From Bacteroidota bacterium (GTDB lineage: Bacteria > Bacteroidota > Ignavibacteria > SZUA-365), in assembly GCA_003246455.1 (NCBI GenBank), contig QKAF01000063.1:1-34157 (forward strand): a DNA stretch of 34,157 nucleotides, written 5' to 3'. Positions 1-8,774 of this stretch are shown here, in pieces. The translations under genes and the position numbers were made by a program. Under the pieces are notes generated by a model, which worked only from the letters and a program-made list of their open reading frames with translations, did not search any database and had not been told where the DNA came from. How positions within the stretch are numbered: position 1 is the stretch's first letter; each line of letters opens with the position of its first letter.

Positions 1-3000
1 ACCGATGCGGAACGCAAATTTGTCATAACGTACAATGACCTGCGAAATGCGGGTGGTACGCCCGGACAAGGTGTCCCGGCCACCTATACCGGTGATCTGC
101 AGATTTATTTCAATCTGCACCTGTCTCAGACCTTTATCTGGTCGCTTTCTCTGCAGTCGCAGCTGGCGGGGCCTCCGACAGATGACTGGGGAGGATATGT
201 TTATGGTCTGACACCATTTGATATTGACCAGCGCAACGGATCGGGATACGTCCCCGGCGCGTCCGGACATACGGTCGTTCTCGGAGCAGGCAGCCGGTCG
301 GTTCCGATTCCCATCCCCCCCCCACCCAATGGGGAAATCTCCGGTCTGAAATTCTTCGATATCAATGGGAACCACGCACAGGATATCGGGGAGCCGGTGC
401 TGCAAGATTGGGATATCTATATCACAACATCCGTCGGAGGAACACCCGTTTCGTACATGCGAACCACGGATGCTTCCGGCATCTACAGTCTCACGGGGCT
501 CCCGGGTTCGGTGTACATCGTCAGCGAAGAATATCAGGGGCTGAAACCCTTGTCGTCCCCGCCGCCGAATTATCCGTACGTGGCCTTCAACCAGACGCCG
601 CCATCCACCTGGGACGAGACATACCCGGAATTGACTACGAGCATCAACGGCGGGCTTGCAATCGGTACAGCGACCTCCGCTGCCGGACTGGCCCTCGGAT
701 ACGGTCCTGAATCATGGGCGGTTGATCTGATAACCACTCCCGTACACAGCGGCATCAATTTCGGAAACTACATTCCCCCGCCACAGTGCCGCGTGCTTCC
801 ATTATCCACCACAGTTTGCCAGGGCACACCGGTAACGTTCACGGTGGAACGCATCGCCGATGGCACGCCTCCCTACTCGGTTGCCTGGTCGGGTCCCCCG
901 GGTTGGACTCCACCGAGTGCGCCGCAGCCCTGGTCGATCAACCTCACGGCGGGTACCGATCCGGCGGGGACGTACACGGCGATACTCACCGATGCAAACG
1001 GATTCACCTCGCAGGGGTGCACAGGAACCCTGGCTCTGTATCCGCAGCCGGTATGCAGTATTTCGCCTTCCCCGCAGACTCCGCCGGTGGTGGATTTCTG
1101 TGAAGGCAGTCAGATTGTCTTCACCGGTCCGGATGCCAACGCGACGACGCATGTCGCAGGCTGGAGCTGGAGCGTTACCGGCAATGCCACCATCAGCGGA
1201 TCCGCGACCAGCCAGACGGTGACCGTGAATGTCGGTCTCGCGGCGAACGGAACGTCCTTCGCGGTGCTCCTGACAACGTCGACGAGCCCCGCGGAGGGAT
1301 CCTGTACGGAATCCTGCACCTACAATTACACGATAGCGCCGCTCATCACGTGTCCTCCGCCGGTCACCGTGACCTGCGCTGCCGACATCCCCGCTCATGA
1401 TTTCGCGTTCGGCACGACCAATTGTCCGAACGTTATCGTGACCTGGGTGAGCGACGTAGAATCGAACTACAGCGGGCCAAACTGCAAAACGATTACCCGG
1501 ACATACAGCGGTTCGATTACCGGGTTGACCGTGACGTGTCAGCAGATCATCACCGTCGCAGACAATATCGCTCCGGTGGTCACCGTACCCGCTACCTCAC
1601 TGACAATGCAGTGCTTCAGCGCAAGCGCGGTTGCGGCGTGGGCGGCGGGCGCATCCGCGCTCGATAACTGCGACGGCAGCGTCGCCGTCACCCCCAGCTA
1701 TACCGCTCCCGCGGACAACTGCAACCATACCGTAACAGTGACGTTTACCGCCACCGACGGATGCGGCAACACCGGAACCGCGACCAAGGATTTCCTCGTC
1801 AACGACACCACGCCACCGGTGATTACCGTCCCGCCCGCTTCCCTGTCCATGCAATGCTACAACCCGAGCGCCGTGGCTGCCTGGGTTGCGACAGCGAGCG
1901 CCGACGACAACTGCGACGGTTCCGTGACGGTCACCCCGACCTGGACACCGCCCGTCGATAACTGTAATCGAACGGTCACCGTGACCTTTACGGCCGTGGA
2001 TCATTGTCTGAACCAGAGCACCGCGACAAAGACCTTCCTTGTCAATGACGTGACGCCTCCCGTGATCACGGTACCTCCTGCGAACCTATCGATGCAGTGC
2101 TACGATGCCAGTACTGTCGCCGCATGGGCTGCCACTGCCAGTGCGCTCGACAACTGCGACGGCACGGTAACAGTCACACCCAGCTGGACTGCGCCGCTCG
2201 ATAACTGCAACAGAACCGTCACCGTGACATTCGCCGCACAGGACAATTGCGGGAATCAGAGCAGTGCGACGAAGACCTTCCTGGTCAATGATGTGACGCC
2301 GCCCGTGATCACGCTACCTCCTGCCAACCTGACAATGCAGTGCTACGATGCCGGAATCGTCGCCACATGGGCGGCAACCGCCAGTGCACTCGACAACTGC
2401 GACGGCACGGTAACAGTCACACCCAGCTGGACCGCCCCGCCGGATAACTGCAACAGAACCGTCACCGTGACCTTCGCCACACAGGACAATTGCGGAAACC
2501 AGAGCAGCGCGACGAAGACCTTCCTGGTCAATGATGTGACGCCGCCCGTGATCACGGTACCTCCCGCAAACCTGACAATGCAGTGCTACGATGCAGGCGT
2601 CGTTGCAGCATGGGCCGCAACCGCAACCGCGGTTGACAACTGCGATGGACCGGTGGCCGTTACTCCATCCTGGACCGCACCGCCCGATAACTGCAACCGC
2701 ACCGTTACGGTAACGTTTACCTCACAGGACAATTGCGGAAACCAGAGTACGGAAACCAAGACGTTCCTGGTCAACGATGTGACGCCTCCCGTCATCACCG
2801 TGCCGCCTGCGAACCTGACAATGCAATGCTACGATGCAGGCATCGTCGCCACCTGGGCGGCAACCGCAAGCGCCATCGATAACTGCGACGGCAATGTTGC
2901 CGTAACGCCTTCCTGGACAGCTCCGGTAGATAACTGCAATCGCACCGTTACGGTGACGTTTACCTCACAGGACAACTGCGGAAATCAGAGCACGGCAACG

Positions 3001-5484
3001 AAGACGTTCCTGGTCAACGATGTGACGCCTCCTGTCATTACCGTGCCGCCTGCGACGCTGACGATGCAGTGCTACGATGCCGGAATCGTTGCGACTTGGG
3101 CAGCGACCGCAAGTGCGCTCGACAACTGCGATGGACCGGTGGCCGTTACACCGTCCTGGACCGCACCGCCGGATAACTGCAACAGAACAGTCATCGTGAC
3201 CTTCACGTCCCAGGACAACTGCGGGAATCAGAGTACGGCGACGAAGACATTCCTTGTCAACGACGTCACCCCGCCGGTCATTACCGTCCCTCCGGCGTCG
3301 CTGACGATGCAGTGTTACGACGCCGGGACCGTCGCTGCCTGGGCCGCGACTGCCACCGCACTTGATAATTGCGACGGATCCGTTGCCGTGACTCCCTCCT
3401 GGACGGCGCCCCCGGACAACTGCAACCGGACAGTGGTCGTGACGTTCTCCTCTCAGGATAACTGCGGAAATCAGAGTTCGGCCACCAAGACCTTCCTTGT
3501 CAACGATGTCACACCACCGGTCATCACTGTACCGCCAGCGTCTCTGACAATGCAGTGCTACGACGCCGGTGCTGTCGCCACATGGGCTGCAACAGCGAGC
3601 GCATTCGATAACTGCGACGGAACCGTCACGGTGACTCCGACATGGAACGCACCACCTGACAACTGCAACCGAACAGTGACCGTGACATTCACCTCACAGG
3701 ACAACTGCGGAAATCAGAGCACCGAAACAAAAACGTTCCTCGTCAACGACAACACTCCGCCGGTGATTACGGTACCGCCCGCAACACTGACAATGCAGTG
3801 TTATAATCCCGCATCGGCCGCAGCATGGGCGGCAACCGCCAGTGCCTCGGATAACTGCGATGGAAACGTCACGGTCACACCGACCTGGTCGGCGCCGATC
3901 GACAACTGCAACAGAACTGTCACCGTTACGTTCTCGGCGCAGGACAACTGCGGAAACCAGAGCAGTGCAACCAAAACCTTCCTCGTCAATGACAACACAC
4001 CGCCGGTTATTACCGTACCTCCTGCACCTCTGACGATGGCATGCTTCGACGCAGGTGCTGTCGATACGTGGGCGGGCACGGCCAGCGCTGTCGATAACTG
4101 CGACGGAACGGTAACCGTCACGCCGACGTACACTCCGCCAATAGATAATTGTGATCGCACGGTCACAGTTACGTTCTCAGCCCAGGACAACTGCGGTAAC
4201 CAGTCCACGGCGACCAGAACCTTCTACGTGAATGACGATGTCAATCCCACAATTTCCGGGTATCCTGATTTCACGGTGAACTGCGGGCAGCCGATCATTT
4301 TCAATGATCCGGACATTGACGATAACTGCAGTCCGGCTCCTACCCTGGTGGTGGTTCTCTCGACGATCACGTACAATGGCGGCCTCATCAACCACATCAA
4401 GTCGTGGAAGGCCGTCGATGCGTGCGGCAACGAATCGGCGACGGTTACCCAGGTCATTACAGAACTCTGTAACCAGTTCGGCTCTCTTACCCAGGGCTAC
4501 TACGGTAATCCCGGCGGCTCTTTCTGCGGAACCGGACAGGGAACTGCAACGCTGATCGACTCCCTGATTCAGCTTAACGGCGGGACCATCACTGTCGGCG
4601 TACCGCTGGCATATCCCAGCGGCGGTTCCCTCACGATTCACTCAGCCGATGCCTCCTGTATCATCCAGTATCTGCCCGGAGGCGGAACGCCAACCGTCCT
4701 GACCGCTGATTACGGGTTCCTCAACGGCTGCATCATCAATCCGAGCGGTATGCCGCTGAACAGCTACGGCCGCTTCGACAACATTCTTCTTTCACAGACC
4801 ATCACCCTGACCTTGAACCTGCTGCTGGATCCCACACTCGGAACCTCATTCTATCTGCCGCCACCGACGACTCCGTGGATGCGGACGCAGGGTTCTGATT
4901 ACGTCAACGGCATATGCCTCGACGGAAATGATATTCCGGACAACACGTTCCTGAACTTCTATTTCCCGCCGAGCGTCCTCAGCGGTCTCAATTCGAATGG
5001 AACGAACAAAACGCCGCAGGATCTGCTCACCATGGCGAACAATGCCCTGGCGGGCCTGGCTCCTGTCGGGGTTACGCTCAGCGACATCGTTGCAGCCCTG
5101 GATGCAATCAACAAGGGATTCGACAATGCCCGGTTCTTCAGCGGTTACTATGTCACGCCGCCTCCGAAAGCCGCGAGCGGGGAGTCCGTACCGAGTGGTT
5201 TCGCGCTCCATCCGAACCATCCCAACCCGTTCAACCCGAGTACCACGATCTCCTTCACCCTCCCGGTGGAGTGCAACGTGCGTCTCGCAGTCTACAACGC
5301 CCTCGGCAACGAGGTCGCAGTCCTGGTAAACCACATGGTGCCGGCCGGCACGCATTCCGTCGTCTGGAATGCCCAGGCCACCGGTTCGGAACTGCCGTCG
5401 GGTGTGTATACCTATCGCATTCTTGCGATCGGCGGCGACAACCAGGAATTCCACGATGTGCGGAAGATGATGCTGGTCAAATAA
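1..5484 (+). CDS. Giant T9SS-secreted HYR/'DNC'-repeat surface protein, 5' end outside the window
   Basis: The frame is open from base 1 to TAA at 5484 (1827 visible codons), so the true start lies upstream; the GTG at 397 is internal. In order I see a beta-rich segment of unknown type (residues 1-105); an SdrD_B/prealbumin-like module (about 110-180, starting GEISGLKFFD); two PKD/Ig-like segments (about 260-445); a first divergent HYR-like unit (about 450-520); eleven near-identical 81-residue units (525-1416); a further divergent unit to about 1490; a segment starting near LTQGYYGNPGG that resembles a module common before sorting domains in such proteins; and a C-terminal sorting domain (about 1730-1827) with HPNPFNPSTTI and an ending RKMMLVK. 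By family knowledge this tail directs export through the type IX system and cell-surface attachment or release. Adhesion or a structural surface role is inference. A strong terminator follows, so it is probably transcribed apart from the protease gene downstream. Confidence 0.9.
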   Translation, partial: TDAERKFVITYNDLRNAGGTPGQGVPATYTGDLQIYFNLHLSQTFIWSLSLQSQLAGPPTDDWGGYVYGLTPFDIDQRNGSGYVPGASGHTVVLGAGSRSVPIPIPPPPNGEISGLKFFDINGNHAQDIGEPVLQDWDIYITTSVGGTPVSYMRTTDASGIYSLTGLPGSVYIVSEEYQGLKPLSSPPPNYPYVAFNQTPPSTWDETYPELTTSINGGLAIGTATSAAGLALGYGPESWAVDLITTPVHSGINFGNYIPPPQCRVLPLSTTVCQGTPVTFTVERIADGTPPYSVAWSGPPGWTPPSAPQPWSINLTAGTDPAGTYTAILTDANGFTSQGCTGTLALYPQPVCSISPSPQTPPVVDFCEGSQIVFTGPDANATTHVAGWSWSVTGNATISGSATSQTVTVNVGLAANGTSFAVLLTTSTSPAEGSCTESCTYNYTIAPLITCPPPVTVTCAADIPAHDFAFGTTNCPNVIVTWVSDVESNYSGPNCKTITRTYSGSITGLTVTCQQIITVADNIAPVVTVPATSLTMQCFSASAVAAWAAGASALDNCDGSVAVTPSYTAPADNCNHTVTVTFTATDGCGNTGTATKDFLVNDTTPPVITVPPASLSMQCYNPSAVAAWVATASADDNCDGSVTVTPTWTPPVDNCNRTVTVTFTAVDHCLNQSTATKTFLVNDVTPPVITVPPANLSMQCYDASTVAAWAATASALDNCDGTVTVTPSWTAPLDNCNRTVTVTFAAQDNCGNQSSATKTFLVNDVTPPVITLPPANLTMQCYDAGIVATWAATASALDNCDGTVTVTPSWTAPPDNCNRTVTVTFATQDNCGNQSSATKTFLVNDVTPPVITVPPANLTMQCYDAGVVAAWAATATAVDNCDGPVAVTPSWTAPPDNCNRTVTVTFTSQDNCGNQSTETKTFLVNDVTPPVITVPPANLTMQCYDAGIVATWAATASAIDNCDGNVAVTPSWTAPVDNCNRTVTVTFTSQDNCGNQSTATKTFLVNDVTPPVITVPPATLTMQCYDAGIVATWAATASALDNCDGPVAVTPSWTAPPDNCNRTVIVTFTSQDNCGNQSTATKTFLVNDVTPPVITVPPASLTMQCYDAGTVAAWAATATALDNCDGSVAVTPSWTAPPDNCNRTVVVTFSSQDNCGNQSSATKTFLVNDVTPPVITVPPASLTMQCYDAGAVATWAATASAFDNCDGTVTVTPTWNAPPDNCNRTVTVTFTSQDNCGNQSTETKTFLVNDNTPPVITVPPATLTMQCYNPASAAAWAATASASDNCDGNVTVTPTWSAPIDNCNRTVTVTFSAQDNCGNQSSATKTFLVNDNTPPVITVPPAPLTMACFDAGAVDTWAGTASAVDNCDGTVTVTPTYTPPIDNCDRTVTVTFSAQDNCGNQSTATRTFYVNDDVNPTISGYPDFTVNCGQPIIFNDPDIDDNCSPAPTLVVVLSTITYNGGLINHIKSWKAVDACGNESATVTQVITELCNQFGSLTQGYYGNPGGSFCGTGQGTATLIDSLIQLNGGTITVGVPLAYPSGGSLTIHSADASCIIQYLPGGGTPTVLTADYGFLNGCIINPSGMPLNSYGRFDNILLSQTITLTLNLLLDPTLGTSFYLPPPTTPWMRTQGSDYVNGICLDGNDIPDNTFLNFYFPPSVLSGLNSNGTNKTPQDLLTMANNALAGLAPVGVTLSDIVAALDAINKGFDNARFFSGYYVTPPPKAASGESVPSGFALHPNHPNPFNPSTTISFTLPVECNVRLAVYNALGNEVAVLVNHMVPAGTHSVVWNAQATGSELPSGVYTYRILAIGGDNQEFHDVRKMMLVK
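1573..4248 (+). repeat. Eleven in-frame 243-bp tandem repeats (81-residue units)
   Basis: Units start at 1573, 1816, 2059, 2302, 2545, 2788, 3031, 3274, 3517, 3760 and 4003. The conserved TMQC codon block recurs exactly every 243 bases, with no indel until a one-codon insertion at the end of the last unit. Each unit reads PVITVPPA.LTMQCYDAG followed by three DNC motifs (DNCDG, DNCNR, DNCGNQ) and ends TKTFLVNDVTP. That gives four cysteines per unit, suited to two disulfides in an exported Ig/HYR-like fold. Central units (3-9) are more alike than edge units: unit 1 has DGCGNT and unit 2 has DHCLNQ in the third motif. Many synonymous differences separate units that are almost identical in protein, so the array is maintained by selection or conversion rather than being a very recent copy burst. 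Confidence 0.95.
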
Positions 5485-5541
5485 CCGGCGTTACACCGCA
5501 TCGCGCATATCTGCCCGGATACGCGCTCTTTCTCCTCAAAG

Positions 5542-5571
5542 AAAACGGACCCGTACATACGGGTCCGTTTT
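5542..5571 (+). terminator. Rho-independent terminator of the giant repeat protein gene
   Basis: A perfect 13-bp inverted repeat (AAAACGGACCCGT, loop ACAT, ACGGGTCCGTTTT) begins 57 bases after the stop codon. The T-run is part of the stem, and the A-run on the other side would let it work on both strands. Its core GGACCCG is shared with the terminator after the next gene. Confidence 0.85.
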
Positions 5572-5697
5572 CATATATTCATCCCCGCTCCTCCTGTATC
5601 TGGAATAAATAATCATACAATAATTTCCATGGAAGCGCGGAGTAATCCGTCCTTTCAATTTTGTAATCCCCGTTTCAATCTCCTGAAAGGTTCGAAA

Positions 5698-5796
5698 TGT
5701 ATCTTAGCCCCTAGAAATAAGGCGTACGAACGATTCGACAGAAATATTTTCGCATCCATACGAATCCAAATCGTTTTTTGTGTATCTTATGATAAT
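5698..5796 (+). promoter_or_regulatory. Candidate promoter elements upstream of the protease gene
   Basis: TGTATCTTA occurs at 5698-5706 and again at 5782-5790. The second copy runs into TATGATAATAT, a good -10-like string. Neither copy has a clear TTTG or TTGACA box at the expected distance, so which one is used, if either, is uncertain. An AGGAG ribosome-binding site lies at 5913-5917, 10 bases before the ATG. Confidence 0.3.
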
Positions 5797-5927
5797 ATGG
5801 ATTCCCGCCAGGGAGCGCGGGTATAAATAGGCGACAGTATTGTCGGACGCGATGAATCTGCTCAAGTACGGATCAGATAAGGCTAAGAAACGACTTTTCA
5901 CAGGAATTGTACAGGAGTTGAAACCAG

Positions 5928-7751
5928 ATGAACCGATACCTCCTTGGTCTCGCAGCAGGATTATTGTTCTTTGCCGCGTGCAGTGACGAACCCACGTTCC
6001 CTACCTCTGAAAACGAATCCCATCAACCGGCCATGGCGAAAGTGACGTCCGGCGACGAAAACGTTGACGTCAAGGACCGGTATATCGTTGTTTTCAAGGA
6101 CAATGTCGGCAATGTCGACGGACTGGTCGATGAGATGACGCACGGCAACGGAGCGAACGTCCACTTTCGCTACAAACGTGTGCTGAAAGGATTCGCCGCC
6201 ACCATACCCGCACAGGCGCTGGAAGGCATTCGCCACAATCCCAATGTCGCGTATATCGAACAGGATGTTCAGGTGGGTATCGAATCGCAGAACAACCCGC
6301 CGAACTGGGGTCTGGACCGGATTGATCAGCATCAGCTTCCCCTCGACAATCTTTACACCTATCCGAATACCGGATCCGGTGTCACGGTGTACGTGATTGA
6401 TACAGGAGTTCGTCTGGACCATCAGGAGTACTCCAGCAGAGTTACGTCCGGTTGGGACTTCGTCGACAACGACGCCGATGCTTCTGATTGCGGCGGGCAT
6501 GGTACGCATGTCGCCGGCATCATCGGAGGTTCCACCGTCGGTGTGGCCAAGGGGGTTTCCATCGTTGCCGTCCGTGTCCTCAACTGCATCGGTGTGGGCG
6601 TGGGAAGCGCCGTCATCGCCGGCATCGATTGGGTGGTCACCCATCGCAACGGTCCCGCTGTCATCAACATGTCGATGAGCGGCGGCTATGTCGCAGCCTT
6701 CAACACCGCGGTCAACAATGCCGTTGCCGCCGGCGTGGTCTGCACCGTCGCCGCCGGGAACGACAATGTCGACGCATCGACCAAGTCCCCGGCCAGCGCG
6801 GCGGATGCAATCACCGTCGGTGCGGTCACCAGCGCAGACGCTCGCGCCTACTATTCGAATTACGGCAGTGTCGTCGATCTTTTCGCTCCGGGTTCATATA
6901 TCTATTCTTCGCTCATGACCGCCTCGAACGCATACGGCGTGAAATCCGGCACCTCGATGGCGAGTCCGCATGCCGCCGGCGTTGCGGCCCTCTATCTCAG
7001 TGCCAATCCGACTGCCACGCCGGCCCAGGTCGATTACGCGCTGAAATCGGCAGCCACGTCAGGCATTCTCAGCAGCATTGGACCGGGTTCTCCGAATCTT
7101 CTTCTGTTCAATCTCGCATCCGCCACTACTCCGCCCTCTACTTCCACCGTCCCTGTCGCCCCTTCGGCACTGAATGCATCGGCAACGTCGACAAGCAGCA
7201 TCGCGATCAACTGGAGCGATAATGCATCCAACGAGGACGGATTCCGGATCGAGCGTTCTCCGGACGGCTCCACCTGGGCGCAGATCGCCACGGTAGGTTC
7301 GAACACGATCAGTTATACAAACTCCGGACTTTCTTCCGGCGCCACCTATCATTACCGCGTCCGTGCCTACAACAATGCCGGCAGCTCGGCCTATTCGAAT
7401 GCCGTCAATGCCACGACTCCGGTCCCGTCTGTGACCACCGTGCACATTTCCTCGGCGAACGGGTACTCCTGGTCGAATAAAAAGAAGTGGCGCGGAAATC
7501 TCGGTGTGACCGTCGTCGACGCGGCGAACCAGCCCGTGCCCGGTGCGACCGTCACGGTCAGCTGGAGCGGCGGTGACAGCGGCAGCGCTTCGCTGATTAC
7601 GGACGGAAACGGTAACGTCACCGCACAGACCGCCGTGATGGACCGCAGCAGCTCTTCCGTTGTGATGACGGTCAGCAGCCTGTCGGGCAGCGGCGTCACT
7701 TACAACAGCAGCGCCAACGTGCCTGTTCTTCCCGTGACCGTCACCCCCTGA
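5928..7751 (+). CDS. Subtilisin-family (S8, proteinase K-like) serine protease lipoprotein with Fn3 and Ig-like tail
   Basis: 607 residues. An N-terminal signal ends in a lipobox (FFAAC, Cys18), predicting lipid anchoring. Residues about 50-116 form an I9 inhibitor propeptide (DRYIVVFKDN to IEQDVQV). The catalytic domain follows (about 125-395) with Asp158 in YVIDTG, His191 in GGHGTHVAG, oxyanion Asn278 in AAGND and nucleophile Ser343 in GTSMASPHAAG. A fibronectin type III domain spans about 410-497, and a C-terminal Big_1-like beta domain (NQPVPGATVTVSW) spans about 503-607. There is no T9SS sorting tail, unlike the gene upstream. The ATG at 5928 is supported by AGGAG ten bases before it and by the signal peptide directly after it. 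Role: extracytoplasmic proteolysis; the substrate is unknown. It is monocistronic, with terminators on both sides. Confidence 0.93.
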   Translation: MNRYLLGLAAGLLFFAACSDEPTFPTSENESHQPAMAKVTSGDENVDVKDRYIVVFKDNVGNVDGLVDEMTHGNGANVHFRYKRVLKGFAATIPAQALEGIRHNPNVAYIEQDVQVGIESQNNPPNWGLDRIDQHQLPLDNLYTYPNTGSGVTVYVIDTGVRLDHQEYSSRVTSGWDFVDNDADASDCGGHGTHVAGIIGGSTVGVAKGVSIVAVRVLNCIGVGVGSAVIAGIDWVVTHRNGPAVINMSMSGGYVAAFNTAVNNAVAAGVVCTVAAGNDNVDASTKSPASAADAITVGAVTSADARAYYSNYGSVVDLFAPGSYIYSSLMTASNAYGVKSGTSMASPHAAGVAALYLSANPTATPAQVDYALKSAATSGILSSIGPGSPNLLLFNLASATTPPSTSTVPVAPSALNASATSTSSIAINWSDNASNEDGFRIERSPDGSTWAQIATVGSNTISYTNSGLSSGATYHYRVRAYNNAGSSAYSNAVNATTPVPSVTTVHISSANGYSWSNKKKWRGNLGVTVVDAANQPVPGATVTVSWSGGDSGSASLITDGNGNVTAQTAVMDRSSSSVVMTVSSLSGSGVTYNSSANVPVLPVTVTP

Positions 7752-7775
7752 CGAGAAGTTCATTCGGATGTAAAA

Positions 7776-7803
7776 AAAAGGACCCGCATTCGCGGGTCCT
7801 TTT
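7776..7803. terminator. Bidirectional terminator between convergent protease and transketolase genes
   Basis: A perfect 12-bp stem (AAAAGGACCCGC, loop ATTC, GCGGGTCCTTTT) is preceded by eight A residues and followed by TTTTCATTTTT. It can therefore terminate the plus-strand protease gene (stop at 7751) and the minus-strand transketolase operon (stop at 7836). Confidence 0.9.
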
Positions 7804-7835
7804 CATTTTTCTCTCATGGAGACGATCGCGGAAAC

Positions 7836-8759
7836 TCACCCTTTCAGGAAGGCGGCCACCTGCCGTTTCACCCCTTCCCTGTCGAGACCGAAATGCACGT
7901 ACAGATCTTCGGGTGTGCCGGATCGGCCGTACTCCGTCATGCCGATGCGCTTCATCAGGGTCGGCTGCCGTTCGCCCAGAACCTCTGCGACCGCACCGCC
8001 GAGCCCACCGACAATGCTGTGATCTTCGACGGTAATCACGCGACCGGTTTCCTTCGCGCACTGAACGACGAAGTCCGCATCGAGCGGTGCGATGGTGTGG
8101 ATGTTCACCACGCGAATGCTGAGCCCCTCTGATTCAAGCTCTTCCGCCGCCTTGAGCGCGTTGTACACGACCCCGCCTGTGGCAAAAATAACGGCGTCGC
8201 TGCCGTCACGAAGCAGATCGGCTTTGCCGAATCGGAATTCATAATCATCGCCGTGAAGGTCCTCGAGACCCTGCCTGGTCAGGCGAAGGAATGCCGGATT
8301 CTGATGATCGGCGAGGAAGCGGACAGCCGCCTTCGCCTCGCGGTCATCGGCCGGCTGAATGATTGTCATGTTGGGAAGAGTGCGCATCAGGGCGATGTCT
8401 TCAAGCGCCATCTGGCTGTAGCCGTCTTCCCCGATCGCGACACCGCAATGTGTGCCGACCACGGTCACGTTGGCTTCGCTGTAGCCGATGGACATGCGGA
8501 TGACTTCGAATCTTCCGACAACGAAGGTGGAAAACGAGCAGATGAACGGTTTCTTGCCGCTCAGCGCCATGCCCGCGGCAGCGCCGATCATGTTGTGCTC
8601 CTGAATGCCCATTTCAAAAAAGCGTTCGGGATATTTTGCTGCGAAATGCTGCGACTGCGTGGATTTGGAGAGGTCCGCATCGAACACGACAAGCTCGGGG
8701 TGAGTCGCACCGAGCTCAACAAGCTCTTCGCCGAATGAAACGCGTGTTGCTTTAGCCAT
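7836..8759 (-). CDS. Transketolase, C-terminal subunit (pyrimidine-binding and C-terminal domains)
   Basis: 307 residues. It is the second half of a transketolase: the thiamine-diphosphate pyrimidine domain first, with the catalytic glutamate Glu54 in GIQEHNMIG, then a transketolase C-terminal domain from about residue 180 (ATGGVVYNAL, VEDHSIVGGLGGAV). It pairs with the gene 15 bases upstream on the same strand that supplies the diphosphate-binding half; together they would transfer two-carbon ketol units in the non-oxidative pentose phosphate pathway. DXS is unlikely because the protein is short and split. In split transketolases the two chains form the active enzyme as a heteromer; this is known for the family and not shown here. 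The start ATG at 8759 follows AAGGA at a loose distance. Confidence 0.92.
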   Translation of the reverse strand: MAKATRVSFGEELVELGATHPELVVFDADLSKSTQSQHFAAKYPERFFEMGIQEHNMIGAAAGMALSGKKPFICSFSTFVVGRFEVIRMSIGYSEANVTVVGTHCGVAIGEDGYSQMALEDIALMRTLPNMTIIQPADDREAKAAVRFLADHQNPAFLRLTRQGLEDLHGDDYEFRFGKADLLRDGSDAVIFATGGVVYNALKAAEELESEGLSIRVVNIHTIAPLDADFVVQCAKETGRVITVEDHSIVGGLGGAVAEVLGERQPTLMKRIGMTEYGRSGTPEDLYVHFGLDREGVKRQVAAFLKG

Positions 8760-8774
8760 TATTCTGTCGTGTCC

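Larger units (their letters stand above)
5485..5927. other. 443-bp gene-free region between the repeat protein and the protease
   Basis: Apart from the terminator at 5542-5571 this stretch shows no convincing gene. Short open frames at 5629-5826 (plus) and 5704-5901 (minus) overlap each other and have no recognisable protein character. The region is visibly more AT-rich than the flanking genes. It carries TGTATCTTA twice (5698 and 5782), so it most likely serves as the promoter and leader of the protease gene at 5928. Confidence 0.6.

Noticed and set aside
1573-4248. CRISPR-like or satellite array
   Set aside because: The 243-bp units are fully coding, in frame and without spacers; they are protein-domain repeats.
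397-5484. Gene start at GTG 397 for the giant repeat protein
   Set aside because: The same frame is open to base 1 and encodes protein-like sequence, including the start of the SdrD_B-like module, so the start is upstream of the window.
5629-5826. Small open frame in the gene-free region (65 codons), with an opposing one at 5704-5901
   Set aside because: No ribosome-binding site of note, no protein-like composition, and the two overlap each other; the region is better read as leader/promoter DNA.
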